From positions 1 to 12,889 of the forward strand of contig JAVBKA010000072.1 of assembly GCA_031546715.1 (NCBI GenBank): DNA of 12,889 nt, in the 5' to 3' direction. The first letter of the stretch is position 1. Each line of letters starts with the position of its first letter. Below are positions 1 to 5,962 of the stretch, piece after piece. This DNA comes from JAVBKA01 sp031546715. GTDB lineage: Bacteria; Bacillota; Clostridia; Oscillospirales; UBA929. The notes beneath the pieces were generated by a model that was given only the letters and a program-made list of their open reading frames with translations, was not told the origin of the DNA and searched no databases. Made by a program: the position numbers and the translations under genes.

Positions 1-42
1 GGGACGATGGAAGATTTGCGATTATAGATAAAATGCAGCAAT

Positions 43-129
43 CCTCGGGCGAACAAAGTTCGCCCCTACGCCGATTTACGCAAAATCCAGCAACGCCAAG
101 AGGACGGCAAGAGCAAGACCTTGCCCTAC
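43..129 (+). repeat. 89-bp palindromic module, copy A
   Basis: This is a single copy of the module that recurs at 380, 494, 608 and, inverted, at 11146. It contains the perfect hairpin GGGCGAAC-aaa-GTTCGCCC (47-65) followed by a conserved CCTACGCCGATT block. A second, weaker hairpin follows, made of GGCAAG and CTTGCC arms. It is slightly shorter (87 bp) than the other copies because of differences just before GGACGGCAAG. Confidence 0.85.
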
Positions 130-179
130 CACGTAATACAACAACCTACTAACAAAAGATAATGCTCGACCAAAATATA

Positions 180-199
180 CCGATTCTACGTTGAATCGG
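180..199. repeat. 7-bp-stem inverted repeat
   Basis: CCGATTC (180-186) and GAATCGG (193-199) form a perfect 7-bp stem with a 6-nt loop. It lies in an AT-richer segment (130-230) between two GC-rich modules. No T-run follows on either strand, so it is not an obvious terminator. Its function is unknown. Confidence 0.6.
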
Positions 200-270
200 A
201 CGAAAGCAACCACCATGCCGGCAAACGTTCTATGGGCATGTGGGCGACGAAAAAGGGTGCTTTGCACGAT

Positions 271-290
271 GGCGGCAGACGTCTGCCGCC
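271..290. repeat. 20-bp perfect palindrome
   Basis: GGCGGCAGAC is followed directly by its reverse complement, with no spacer. It sits in a roughly 30-bp segment that is absent from the otherwise matching block of the right repeat field (10982-11025). There, the flanking sequences aaagggtgctttgc and tttaccacccc are joined by only about 4 nt. It looks like a palindromic insertion in this copy, or a deletion in the other. Confidence 0.75.
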
Positions 291-300
291 AATCGCTTTA

Positions 301-342
301 CCACCCCTCGTAAAGGAAGTGCCCCCGCGGCATGAGCGGGAC
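301..342. repeat. 42-bp block repeated inverted at 10959-11000
   Basis: This segment is an exact 42-bp reverse complement of 10959-11000, read base by base. It includes the CCGCGG...GCGGG element and the start of a TAAAGGAAG arm. Together with 733-769 it anchors the correspondence between the two repeat fields that bracket the nine genes from 891 to 10693. Confidence 0.9.
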
Positions 343-379
343 GATGGAAGATTTGCGATTATAGATAAAATGCAGCAAA

Positions 380-657
380 CCTCGGGCGAACAAAGTTCGC
401 CCCTACGCCGATTTACGCAAAACGCAGCAACGCCTCACAGGACGGCAAGTCCAGAGGCCTTGCCCTACAAGAAACCGGCGAACGTATTGCAAACCTCGGG
501 CGAACAAAGTTCGCCCCTACGGCGATTCACCCAAAACGCAGCAACGCCTCACAGGACGGCAAGTCCAGAGGCCTTGCCCTACAAGAAACCGCCGAACGTA
601 TGGCAAACCTCGGGCGAACACACTTCGCCCCTACGCCGATTCACCCAAAGATGTAGC
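380..657 (+). repeat. 114-bp tandem repeat array (about 2.4 copies)
   Basis: Units start at 380, 494 and 608, exactly 114 bp apart. Each unit is an 89-bp module plus a 25-bp linker (aagaaaccgscgaacgtatng followed by caaa). Each module carries a GGGCGAAC/GTTCGCCC hairpin (384-402, 498-516) and a GGCAAG/CTTGCC hairpin. In the third unit the hairpin is GGGCGAA-cacac-TTCGCCC (612-630), and homology stops near 657. Because 114 is divisible by three, the array stays open in one frame and creates a false repetitive reading frame (232-726). Confidence 0.9.
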
Positions 658-732
658 AACCCACCGTTCGTAGGGTGCGACGTCCTCGGCGCACCGCGTT
701 CTTGTCCACGCATCGTATCGCCTTAGTGCCAT

Positions 733-769
733 GCGCAACGCCGCTACGCTGTGTTGCGTTTTTTCTTAC
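733..769. repeat. 37-bp block repeated inverted at 10830-10866
   Basis: This segment is an exact 37-bp reverse complement of 10830-10866. It contains the rho-independent terminator described at 734-764. In both fields it sits between the GC-rich modules and the hairpin chain that follows a gene. Confidence 0.9.
734..764 (+). terminator. Rho-independent terminator, rightward
   Basis: CGCAAC (734-739) pairs with GTTGCG (753-758) and is followed at once by six T residues (759-764) and TCTTAC. On the plus strand this has the form of an intrinsic terminator. It would stop transcripts running rightward out of the repeat field before they reach the 3' end of the leftward gene at 891. Confidence 0.75.
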
Positions 770-804
770 GACTTTTTGGTTCGCTGCGGCTCAAAGCAAG
801 ACTT

Positions 805-869
805 TCGAGCCGTGCGCGGCTCGATAAAAGGCTTTGCCTTTTAAAACCGTGAGCTTTTGAAAAAGCTCA
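805..869 (-). terminator. Three-hairpin 3' region of the MotA/FliG gene
   Basis: Three perfect hairpins lie just downstream of the leftward gene that ends at 891. They are arms 850-858/861-869 (9 bp, AT-rich), 825-832/836-843 (8 bp, trinucleotide loop) and 805-812/817-824 (8 bp, loop CGCA on the minus strand). The first two carry stretches of T/A in their arms and could act in termination, but no hairpin is followed by a clean long U-run. The right field has the same chain with compensating base changes (10732-10796). A small odd-centred palindrome, GCAAAA-g-TTTTGC, is at 871-883. Confidence 0.65.
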
Positions 870-890
870 AGCAAAAGTTTTGCGCTGCTT

Positions 891-1646
891 TCAGACTGTT
901 GCTGTGATTACTATTTCCCCTCGGTGCTTGCAGGTTTCAACAACTGCAAGCACTTCTTTTTGCGCGCGCAAAATGTATTCAGTCTGTACAGGCTTGAAAT
1001 GCCCCCAATTCTCGCAAAGCTCATAGCATTGATTCATAGAAACATTATCCATCACCTTGAAAATCAGCCTATACCCACAGCCGTGAAGAGACATAAGCAA
1101 GAGACGCTGGTCAGTTTGCCGCAGGACATGCTGAATAGAGCTGTTTGGCATTGCTAAAAGGGTGTCCTCAAAGGCGGTACATTCAGGTAAGGCTATATTA
1201 TCTTTTACGGTTTTTAAAAACGCAGAAAAGCTTTTGTATTTATCCTGCGGATTCAAAATTACATCCTGCATTAGCATCATGTGCTTCTCGCCGAGCATTG
1301 AAAAAAGTGTTACAGAAATAATTCTGGGAGCAAGTCCGTGGTGTATTGCTAAAACGCCCTCTGCCATAATCAGCCTGCTAAGTAATTCAACGCCTGTGTA
1401 GTTCTCGGCAAGAATAAGGTTTTGCAAAATCTGCTTCACAATGACTGAGTCTGTTCCGTCAACCACCAGTTGCAAGGCTGTTTTTAGGAAAAAGCTCTCC
1501 TCCTGCTCACATTCTAAGTCCACAGCTATCAGACCTTTTCTCCGAGCCAGATTTGCCAGTTCAACGATTCTATGAATGACAGGGACGCACTGGTCTTTTT
1601 CTTCGTCAGTAAAATGGCACTTAAGCTGCAATATAAACTCAGTCAT
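891..1646 (-). CDS. Soluble MotA-loop/FliG C-terminal domain fusion protein
   Basis: The function is unknown, but the architecture is readable. Residue numbers below count from the upstream in-frame ATG at 1655. Residues about 26-84 resemble the cytoplasmic loop of the flagellar stator MotA (LANLARRKGLIAVD, then FLKTALQLVVDGTD). Residues about 87-123 resemble the MotA C-terminal tail (LIMAEGVLAIHHGLAPRII). Residues about 161-250 resemble the FliG C-terminal torque domain (FEDTLLA, SIQHVLRQTD, LHG, IF, MS, AQKEV, GEIVI). MotA's four membrane helices are all missing, as are FliG's N and middle domains, so the protein should be cytoplasmic. I prefer the ATG at 1646 (251 aa), because GAAAGG lies 9 nt upstream of it but directly abuts the ATG at 1655. 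It is the last gene of the leftward ABC operon, 58 bp behind the permease. No flagellar genes are in the window. The domain match is from remembered family sequences and is fairly firm; any role in motility is not supported. Confidence 0.75.
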   Translation of the reverse strand: MTEFILQLKCHFTDEEKDQCVPVIHRIVELANLARRKGLIAVDLECEQEESFFLKTALQLVVDGTDSVIVKQILQNLILAENYTGVELLSRLIMAEGVLAIHHGLAPRIISVTLFSMLGEKHMMLMQDVILNPQDKYKSFSAFLKTVKDNIALPECTAFEDTLLAMPNSSIQHVLRQTDQRLLLMSLHGCGYRLIFKVMDNVSMNQCYELCENWGHFKPVQTEYILRAQKEVLAVVETCKHRGEIVITATV

Positions 1647-1704
1647 GTGGTTCATCCTTTCAAGGGGTTACTATAGGTGCTGATATTGTGAGTTGCTGAT
1701 AATT

Positions 1705-3291
1705 CTAGGTTTTTGACGGTTTTGCGGGCATGTCGCAGTTGTGAAGCACGCTCTTTGACAGAGCAAAGCAAACAAGTCCTATCAAAAGCTCCCATGCGGA
1801 TAGTATACCCAAGCCAACCACCGTGCCAAGAGTTCCGCCGATATTAAAGCCCACAATCAGCGCAACCGTTAGCCCCGGTGCAATAAAAATTATTACCAAT
1901 AAATAGTAAATCATAATCATGAGCCCTGTGCCCATGTTCGCGCTTAAAACTCTCATAGACAGGTAGTTTATACCTAATAGTAGCACCGAGAACAGTGTAA
2001 AGGCGGCGATACAGCCGAGAATTACAAATAGACTTGACTTCATTATTAAACCCGAAATTGCAAAAATTAATACGCTTTCAACAAAGGTTTTAAAAAATAT
2101 TTCAAAATTACTCCAAATTATTTTGGAAAAAGAGGTCTCGGGGATCATATAAATGTAGTGAGAATACGTTTCCACAAGTCCCCGCCCTGTACCTATCAGA
2201 ATAATCTGAATCCACATTAAAATCTGTAGTGTAGTGGTTAGGTCGAGGTCATTTCTTGCTATAATTGATAAGGCAATTGAGCCGACAATTATCAAAACCG
2301 AGGAAAGAGACAAAAATCCAAAGCGGTTTTGACGGAAGGATTCACGCAAGTGCTTAGAAAAAAGTGCGGAAGAGCCTTTGCCAGAGATTCCCGTTTTAGC
2401 CACCTTGATTTTTCTGCCCGAGGCTTGCATTGAGGTCAGGTTACCCTCGGCAATTGCTCTCTTTTTTTCAAATGCCGTTTCCGTGGCGCACAAGGAATCC
2501 TCATAAAAATCAGCCTTGCTGAGAGCGATATAGGTAATAAAGAGTGCACTCAGCAGAAGATTTGCACCGATAAACAGCAGTCCTTGCAGCATTTCTCCTG
2601 AAAGTAATAAGGCTGTGCTTTGCGCTGTCCACCCCACGATGGGGATAAATATAAAGTGAGGGGATTTTATGGCATGCTCAAGGACTGTCAAAATGCCTTG
2701 TCCTTCTATTAGCTGAAAAACCATGAACAACGCCAGCGGTAGAAACAAAGCAATAGTCAACAGTTTTACGACATTTTTTCGGCGGGGTTTTCCGTTGGCG
2801 AAGCTGTAAATAAAAAGTGACATTATAGTGGTAGCCACAATTCCCATTATAAACATCAGCATAATCAAAACAAGACCGCCAAGATGCACACCGAAATTTG
2901 CCATTGTACCAGATTGGAACAAAATAAAGAAGCTACCTAAAAAGGAGGTCTTAACCAACTTTACGATACCGTAAATGAGAATTTTTCTGGGATTGACAGG
3001 GGAGACAAACAAAAGATTTACGTCACTCATATCAAATATAGTGTCGCCTTTTGAAAGACCCTTGCTTACGCCGATTGCAAAAAACATTGCCACGAAAAGA
3101 AAAAACGCCCCAGTAAACCAAAATAGCGGTGCTAGGTCCTCCACAGAATGTTCGGTAAAGACGGGAAGTACTGCAAGAGCTACGATTGCGGCTAGGATTA
3201 GTATGTACATTATCAACTTTGCGGGCTTTTTTAAAAGCTGCAGCAAACTGTTTTTTATGCTTTTTCTGAGAAGATATAAAATACTTGTCAT
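1705..3291 (-). CDS. ABC exporter permease subunit, 528 aa
   Basis: This is an integral membrane protein with about 12 predicted hydrophobic helices in two groups of six. A charged cytoplasmic stretch (residues about 265-325) separates the groups. The segment FDMSDVNLLFVSPVNPRKILIYG (residues about 87-109) is typical of the clostridial 'putative ABC exporter' permeases. In these, an early cytoplasmic motif with D..LLF.SP.. precedes the third helix. It should pair with the ATPase encoded just upstream to move an unidentified substrate out of the cell. The ATG at 3291 has AAGGAG 10 nt upstream (3302-3307), inside the last codons of the ATPase gene, so the two are probably translationally coupled. 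Only 7 bp separate the reading frames. The substrate cannot be told from sequence. Confidence 0.88.
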   Translation of the reverse strand: MTSILYLLRKSIKNSLLQLLKKPAKLIMYILILAAIVALAVLPVFTEHSVEDLAPLFWFTGAFFLFVAMFFAIGVSKGLSKGDTIFDMSDVNLLFVSPVNPRKILIYGIVKLVKTSFLGSFFILFQSGTMANFGVHLGGLVLIMLMFIMGIVATTIMSLFIYSFANGKPRRKNVVKLLTIALFLPLALFMVFQLIEGQGILTVLEHAIKSPHFIFIPIVGWTAQSTALLLSGEMLQGLLFIGANLLLSALFITYIALSKADFYEDSLCATETAFEKKRAIAEGNLTSMQASGRKIKVAKTGISGKGSSALFSKHLRESFRQNRFGFLSLSSVLIIVGSIALSIIARNDLDLTTTLQILMWIQIILIGTGRGLVETYSHYIYMIPETSFSKIIWSNFEIFFKTFVESVLIFAISGLIMKSSLFVILGCIAAFTLFSVLLLGINYLSMRVLSANMGTGLMIMIYYLLVIIFIAPGLTVALIVGFNIGGTLGTVVGLGILSAWELLIGLVCFALSKSVLHNCDMPAKPSKT

Positions 3292-3298
3292 AGGTTCA

Positions 3299-4006
3299 TC
3301 ACTCCTTGACGGGTTCTGTCTCTGTAATGGAAAAGTATGTTTCCTCCAGAGTTTTCCCGCCGTTTTGGTCGTTCCGATGGCAAATATGTGCGATAGAGCC
3401 GTTTTTGATTATGCAGGTGGTGTACCAGTCCGGCTGAACGCTGTCAATCATATGTGTACTGACTAGTACGGCACTGCCGCTCTTTTTAAGGTCGGCAATC
3501 ATTGCCTTGATTTCGCGGATTCCGTGAGGGTCAAGACCGACGAGAGGTTCGTCAAATATAACAGCTTTAGGTTTAGGCAGCAATGCACAGCATACACTGA
3601 CTTTTTGCTGCATTCCCTTGGAAAGCTCCTTGCCCAGCTTGTTTTGCTTATCGTCCAGCTCAAACTTTTTCAGTAGCTCCTCGGCATATGCTTCCCATTC
3701 CTTCAAACGGTACGCCTTTGCAATAAATTCAAGATGCTCATAAACGGTCAGCATTGGGTACAGTGACGGAAACTCAGGCACATAACCTAGAATACGCTTA
3801 GCATCTACTGAGTGGTTGTCAAAGCCGTCAATAGTTATTGTGCCGTCAAAGCGCAATAGTCCGCAGATGGATTTTATTAGTGTGGATTTTCCTGCTCCGT
3901 TAGGTCCCAGCAGTACCGCTAGTTCTCCTGAAGCAACCTGCAAGTTGATTTGATTATTTGCAATTAGTTTGCCGTAACGCTTGGTGACATTGTTGACATT
4001 AATCAT
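3299..4006 (-). CDS. ABC transporter ATP-binding protein
   Basis: This 235-aa nucleotide-binding subunit hydrolyses ATP to drive the permease encoded downstream. Visible motifs, numbered from the ATG at 4006, are Walker A GPNGAGKST (34-42), signature LSKGMQQKV (128-136), Walker B KAVIFDEP (147-154), D-loop GLD (157-159) and the switch His185 in STHM. The Q-loop position reads YVPEFP, with Glu where Gln is usual; many exporters of this CcmA/YtrB-like group share a YVPE motif. The start at 4006 is chosen because GGGAGG (4012-4017) is about 5 nt upstream. An in-frame TTG at 4024 would extend the protein by six residues but has no good ribosome site. It is the first gene of a three-gene leftward operon. 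Confidence 0.93.
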   Translation of the reverse strand: MINVNNVTKRYGKLIANNQINLQVASGELAVLLGPNGAGKSTLIKSICGLLRFDGTITIDGFDNHSVDAKRILGYVPEFPSLYPMLTVYEHLEFIAKAYRLKEWEAYAEELLKKFELDDKQNKLGKELSKGMQQKVSVCCALLPKPKAVIFDEPLVGLDPHGIREIKAMIADLKKSGSAVLVSTHMIDSVQPDWYTTCIIKNGSIAHICHRNDQNGGKTLEETYFSITETEPVKE

Positions 4007-4024
4007 ATTATCCTCCCTGAACAA

Positions 4025-4320
4025 TAAAAATTTGTTCTTCCTTTTGCATTTTACTGGGATAGTGTAATACTTTGAATGCTGAGTCGCCTAACTGAGGATA
4101 ACATATATTTTTATATCTTTCAATACTTTGGGAAAAATTGCTATATTTGCGTGCGTATTTTTGTAACAATATCCCATATTTGCTGATTAGATAACTCGTA
4201 TCAACTGCCGCGCTTACTGCGGTTGGTGGATGAGAACTGCGCCTACCAGAAAATTCGACAATTTTCTTTTGGGTGTAGTGCTATACTTCGAGTATTGAAA
4301 AAAAGATAGGGGAAGGTTTG
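4025..4320. other. Divergent intergenic region, ABC operon / small helical gene
   Basis: This AT-rich gap lies between the leftward ABC operon and the rightward gene at 4321. I see no convincing -35/-10 pair for the leftward operon. A GC-rich imperfect hairpin (about 4203-4228) and a hairpin AGAAAAT-tcgaca-ATTTTCT (4248-4267) lie near the rightward promoter. The second overlaps the place where a -35 element would be expected. No open reading frame of note is present. Confidence 0.6.
4279..4287 (+). promoter_or_regulatory. Extended -10 promoter for the gene at 4321
   Basis: TG-C-TATACT (4279-4287) is an extended -10 element. A good -35 at 17 bp is lacking; TCGACA at 4255-4260 is 21 bp away. 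Transcription would start near 4294, giving a short leader of about 27 nt. The same TGCTAT start is seen in the promoter at 9521-9549. Confidence 0.45.
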
Positions 4321-4647
4321 ATGCCAGTGAAGTTTTCTTCTGCCAAGATAAACAGTATTTTTGACTATTTGGAGGGCTTGGAGGACAAGGACAAACGAAG
4401 AATTGTGGAAGAAATGTGTTTTGCAGAGGCAAAGCTAAGCCAGTTAAACGACCAAAGCAAACTATTTCATGGACGGCAACGAGATATTGAACAACAGGAG
4501 CGGGAGCGGCGACGGATTAACCTCGGCGCAATTCTTGAAGGTCAACTTGAAAACCCTGACAGCCTAAGTGTTGAGCAGGTGCAGGAGCTGTTAAAAATAG
4601 CACTTAGCTCGAAAGAGGCACGCCAGTTTTTGAGAGCTTTAGTATAG
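4321..4647 (+). CDS. Small charged helical protein, possibly DUF3847-like
   Basis: This 108-aa soluble protein has no signal peptide or membrane segment. Residues about 15-60 are rich in Glu, Lys, Arg and Gln and are likely coiled-coil. Then come RRRINLGAILEG (about 62-73) and a C-terminal helical pair (SLSVEQVQELLKIAL...). The middle resembles the R...RxG..LE pattern of DUF3847 proteins, which are common on conjugative elements of Clostridia. That match is from memory and uncertain. The ATG at 4321 is preferred over the in-frame TTG at 4318, because GGGGAAGG (4309-4316) suits the ATG. It stands alone, convergent with rubredoxin. No mobilisation genes are in the window, so if it is DUF3847-like it is a stray. 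Confidence 0.7.
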   Translation: MPVKFSSAKINSIFDYLEGLEDKDKRRIVEEMCFAEAKLSQLNDQSKLFHGRQRDIEQQERERRRINLGAILEGQLENPDSLSVEQVQELLKIALSSKEARQFLRALV

Positions 4648-4666
4648 GATAAAAAACAAGCAAAAA

Positions 4667-4722
4667 GAGGGTGTATCTAAGCTCGGAGCGAACAAAGTTC
4701 GTCCGAGACTTGATACACCCTC
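4667..4722. terminator. Nested hairpin terminator between convergent genes
   Basis: An outer 11-bp stem, GAGGGTGTATC (4667-4677) with GATACACCCTC (4712-4722), encloses an inner stem of 11 bp. The inner stem has one bulge: CTCGGAGCGAAC (4682-4693) pairs with GTTCGTCCGAG (4698-4708). On the minus strand the structure is followed by TTTTTGCTTGTTTTTT, so it is a good terminator for rubredoxin. On the plus strand only AAATTT follows, so termination of the gene ending at 4647 is less certain. The inner hairpin is a diverged version of the GGGCGAAC-aaa-GTTCGCCC hairpin in the repeat modules. Confidence 0.8.
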
Positions 4723-4745
4723 AAATTTCGTTAGCCTACTAAGAT

Positions 4746-4901
4746 CTAGACTTCCGAAAATGCGTCTTTATCCGCGCCGCAAAGTGGGCAAACCCAGTCC
4801 TTTGGCAAATCCTCAAAGGCTGTTCCGGCAGGTACTCCATTGTCAGGGTCGCCTACAGCGGGGTCATATACGTATCCGCATACACATTCAAAGCTTTTCA
4901 T
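4746..4901 (-). CDS. Rubredoxin (with CxC instead of CxxC)
   Basis: This 51-aa one-iron redox carrier transfers electrons in the cytoplasm, typically to oxygen- or peroxide-detoxifying enzymes in anaerobes. The family core is clear: CGYVYDP at residues 8-14, then DPDNG, FEDLPKDWVCPLCGADKDAF. The C-terminal CPLCG pair is normal. The N-terminal pair reads ECVCGY, one residue between the cysteines where CxxCGY is usual. The start at 4901 has AAGGAG (4909-4914) 7 nt upstream. A longer frame to 4961 adds 20 residues unlike rubredoxins. It is monocistronic as far as seen, ending at the nested terminator. Identity is secure; whether the altered site binds iron normally is open. Confidence 0.93.
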   Translation of the reverse strand: MKSFECVCGYVYDPAVGDPDNGVPAGTAFEDLPKDWVCPLCGADKDAFSEV

Positions 4902-5029
4902 ACGACCGCTCCTTAATAAAATGTAGTTGCAGTAGTTTATACTGCTCACGCTATTGTACATCTGTTGAGGGGAAAAAGCTATTACTAATGTGTTAAATAT
5001 TGTGTTCGCAAAAAAGAACGGCGCGCTAG

Positions 5030-5962
5030 CTAAAACTCACGACGGAGGGTGGCGTATGCGTGGCGATATATTTCGTTGCTGACGGGTCTTTGGGTGTAGC
5101 CTAATGCTTGGGCGGTGGCTTCTACGTGACAGAGGAAGTAGTTTAAATGTTCCTCGCCTGTTTTTAAAACTTCCGCAATAAGACTGCTCCAGACGGGGGC
5201 GGCTTCGTATAGACTTGAGTTGAGAAGGGCGTCGATTGCGACTGCTGTATCATAGGGCACACGGCGTTCGTGGATTTTAACGTCATTGTCTGCGGTTTCA
5301 AGAATTGTATAGGGTGCGGCGGTGTTAAAATCTAAGGGTGCGCCGCCTGAACCGGGGTTTACAAACAACGATGACCCAACTCGTACATAGCATTGCACAT
5401 GGTTGTGACCATAGGCGTAAATTCCCACGGGCTTTTGCAGTAAAAGCTCCGTTAGCTCACGGTTTTTTAGCACGTCCTGCCTAAAATCCGCAAGGGCGGC
5501 TTCGTGGGTAAAGGGGGATTTATACATACGCTCGCAAAAGTCCGTTGAATGAGTCATGAAAATTCTGGGGCGGGCGGTGATAAGTTCTGATGAATGGGTC
5601 ATGTATAGCGATACTCCGTTGTCAAGAGTGACGGTGGCTTTTTCGGGCAGCGTCATAAGATAACTGCGGTTTTCGTCAGTAAGCTCACGGTAATTCCAGT
5701 ATATAGGCGCGAACTGCTCGTATATCCAGCCGCTGGGGTCTTGCTTACTGAGATTTACGAGATAATCTTCCTTGTTGCCGCGTATGATAACTGCGTTTTC
5801 TAAGGAGCGCAGTGTGTTGACAACTTCGTTAGGAAAGGGGAAGTCTTCGTAGTAGTCTCCCAAAAACAAGAAACGGTCAGCGCCGCAGGTCTTTGCGTCA
5901 TCTAGAATTGCCATCAGGGCGTGATAATTGCCGTGAATGTCGGAGATTAGGGCGTATTTCAT
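5030..5962 (-). CDS. Calcineurin-like metallophosphoesterase (YfcE-like)
   Basis: This 310-aa cytoplasmic protein has the binuclear metal site of the calcineurin-like phosphoesterases. The motifs are DIHGN (D8, H10), GDYYEDFP (D36), GNKE (N63; usually GNHD/E), MTHS (H123), GHNH (H186, H188) and NPGS (202-205). They resemble YfcE/MJ0936-type phosphodiesterases. The last roughly 90 residues form a helical extension of unknown role, beyond the usual 160-240 aa core. The start codon overlaps the stop of the helicase loader (ATGA, 5962-5959), so translation is coupled. The substrate is not known. It may be a housekeeping nuclease or phosphatase acting alongside the replication proteins, but that link rests only on the operon. 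Confidence 0.88.
   Translation of the reverse strand: MKYALISDIHGNYHALMAILDDAKTCGADRFLFLGDYYEDFPFPNEVVNTLRSLENAVIIRGNKEDYLVNLSKQDPSGWIYEQFAPIYWNYRELTDENRSYLMTLPEKATVTLDNGVSLYMTHSSELITARPRIFMTHSTDFCERMYKSPFTHEAALADFRQDVLKNRELTELLLQKPVGIYAYGHNHVQCYVRVGSSLFVNPGSGGAPLDFNTAAPYTILETADNDVKIHERRVPYDTAVAIDALLNSSLYEAAPVWSSLIAEVLKTGEEHLNYFLCHVEATAQALGYTQRPVSNEIYRHAYATLRREF

Larger units (their letters stand above)
1..880. repeat. Gene-free composite repeat field (left copy)
   Basis: This stretch holds no credible gene. It is built of palindromic modules. From left to right they are: a single 89-bp-type module (43-129); an AT-richer spacer with a hairpin whose arms are CCGATTC (180-186) and GAATCGG (193-199); a 20-bp perfect palindrome (271-290); a block shared with the right repeat field (301-342); a 114-bp tandem array (380-657); a hairpin with arms GGTGCG/CGCACC near 675-695; a rightward terminator (734-764); and three hairpins (805-869) that lie 3' of the leftward gene ending at 891. 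Positions 1-97 repeat nearly exactly at 338-434, so a larger unit of 337 bp probably continues past the window edge. The same modules recur in the same order, inverted, at 10717-11234. Confidence 0.85.

Noticed and set aside
380..657. CRISPR array
   Set aside because: The units are 114 bp long and nearly identical throughout, with no unique spacers and no cas genes.
232..726. A 164-aa open frame with 38-residue repeats (LQTSGEQSSPLRRFTQ...)
   Set aside because: It is the translation of the 114-bp non-coding tandem array. The frame stays open only because 114 is divisible by three. It has no ribosome site, and its flanks are intergenic repeats that recur inverted elsewhere.
891..1655. Ordinary flagellar motor gene
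   Set aside because: All membrane segments of MotA and the first two FliG domains are missing, and no flagellar gene is in the window.
4902..4961. 20-residue N-terminal extension of rubredoxin
   Set aside because: Rubredoxins start near MKxxxC, and the AAGGAG site sits 7 nt before the inner ATG, inside the extension.
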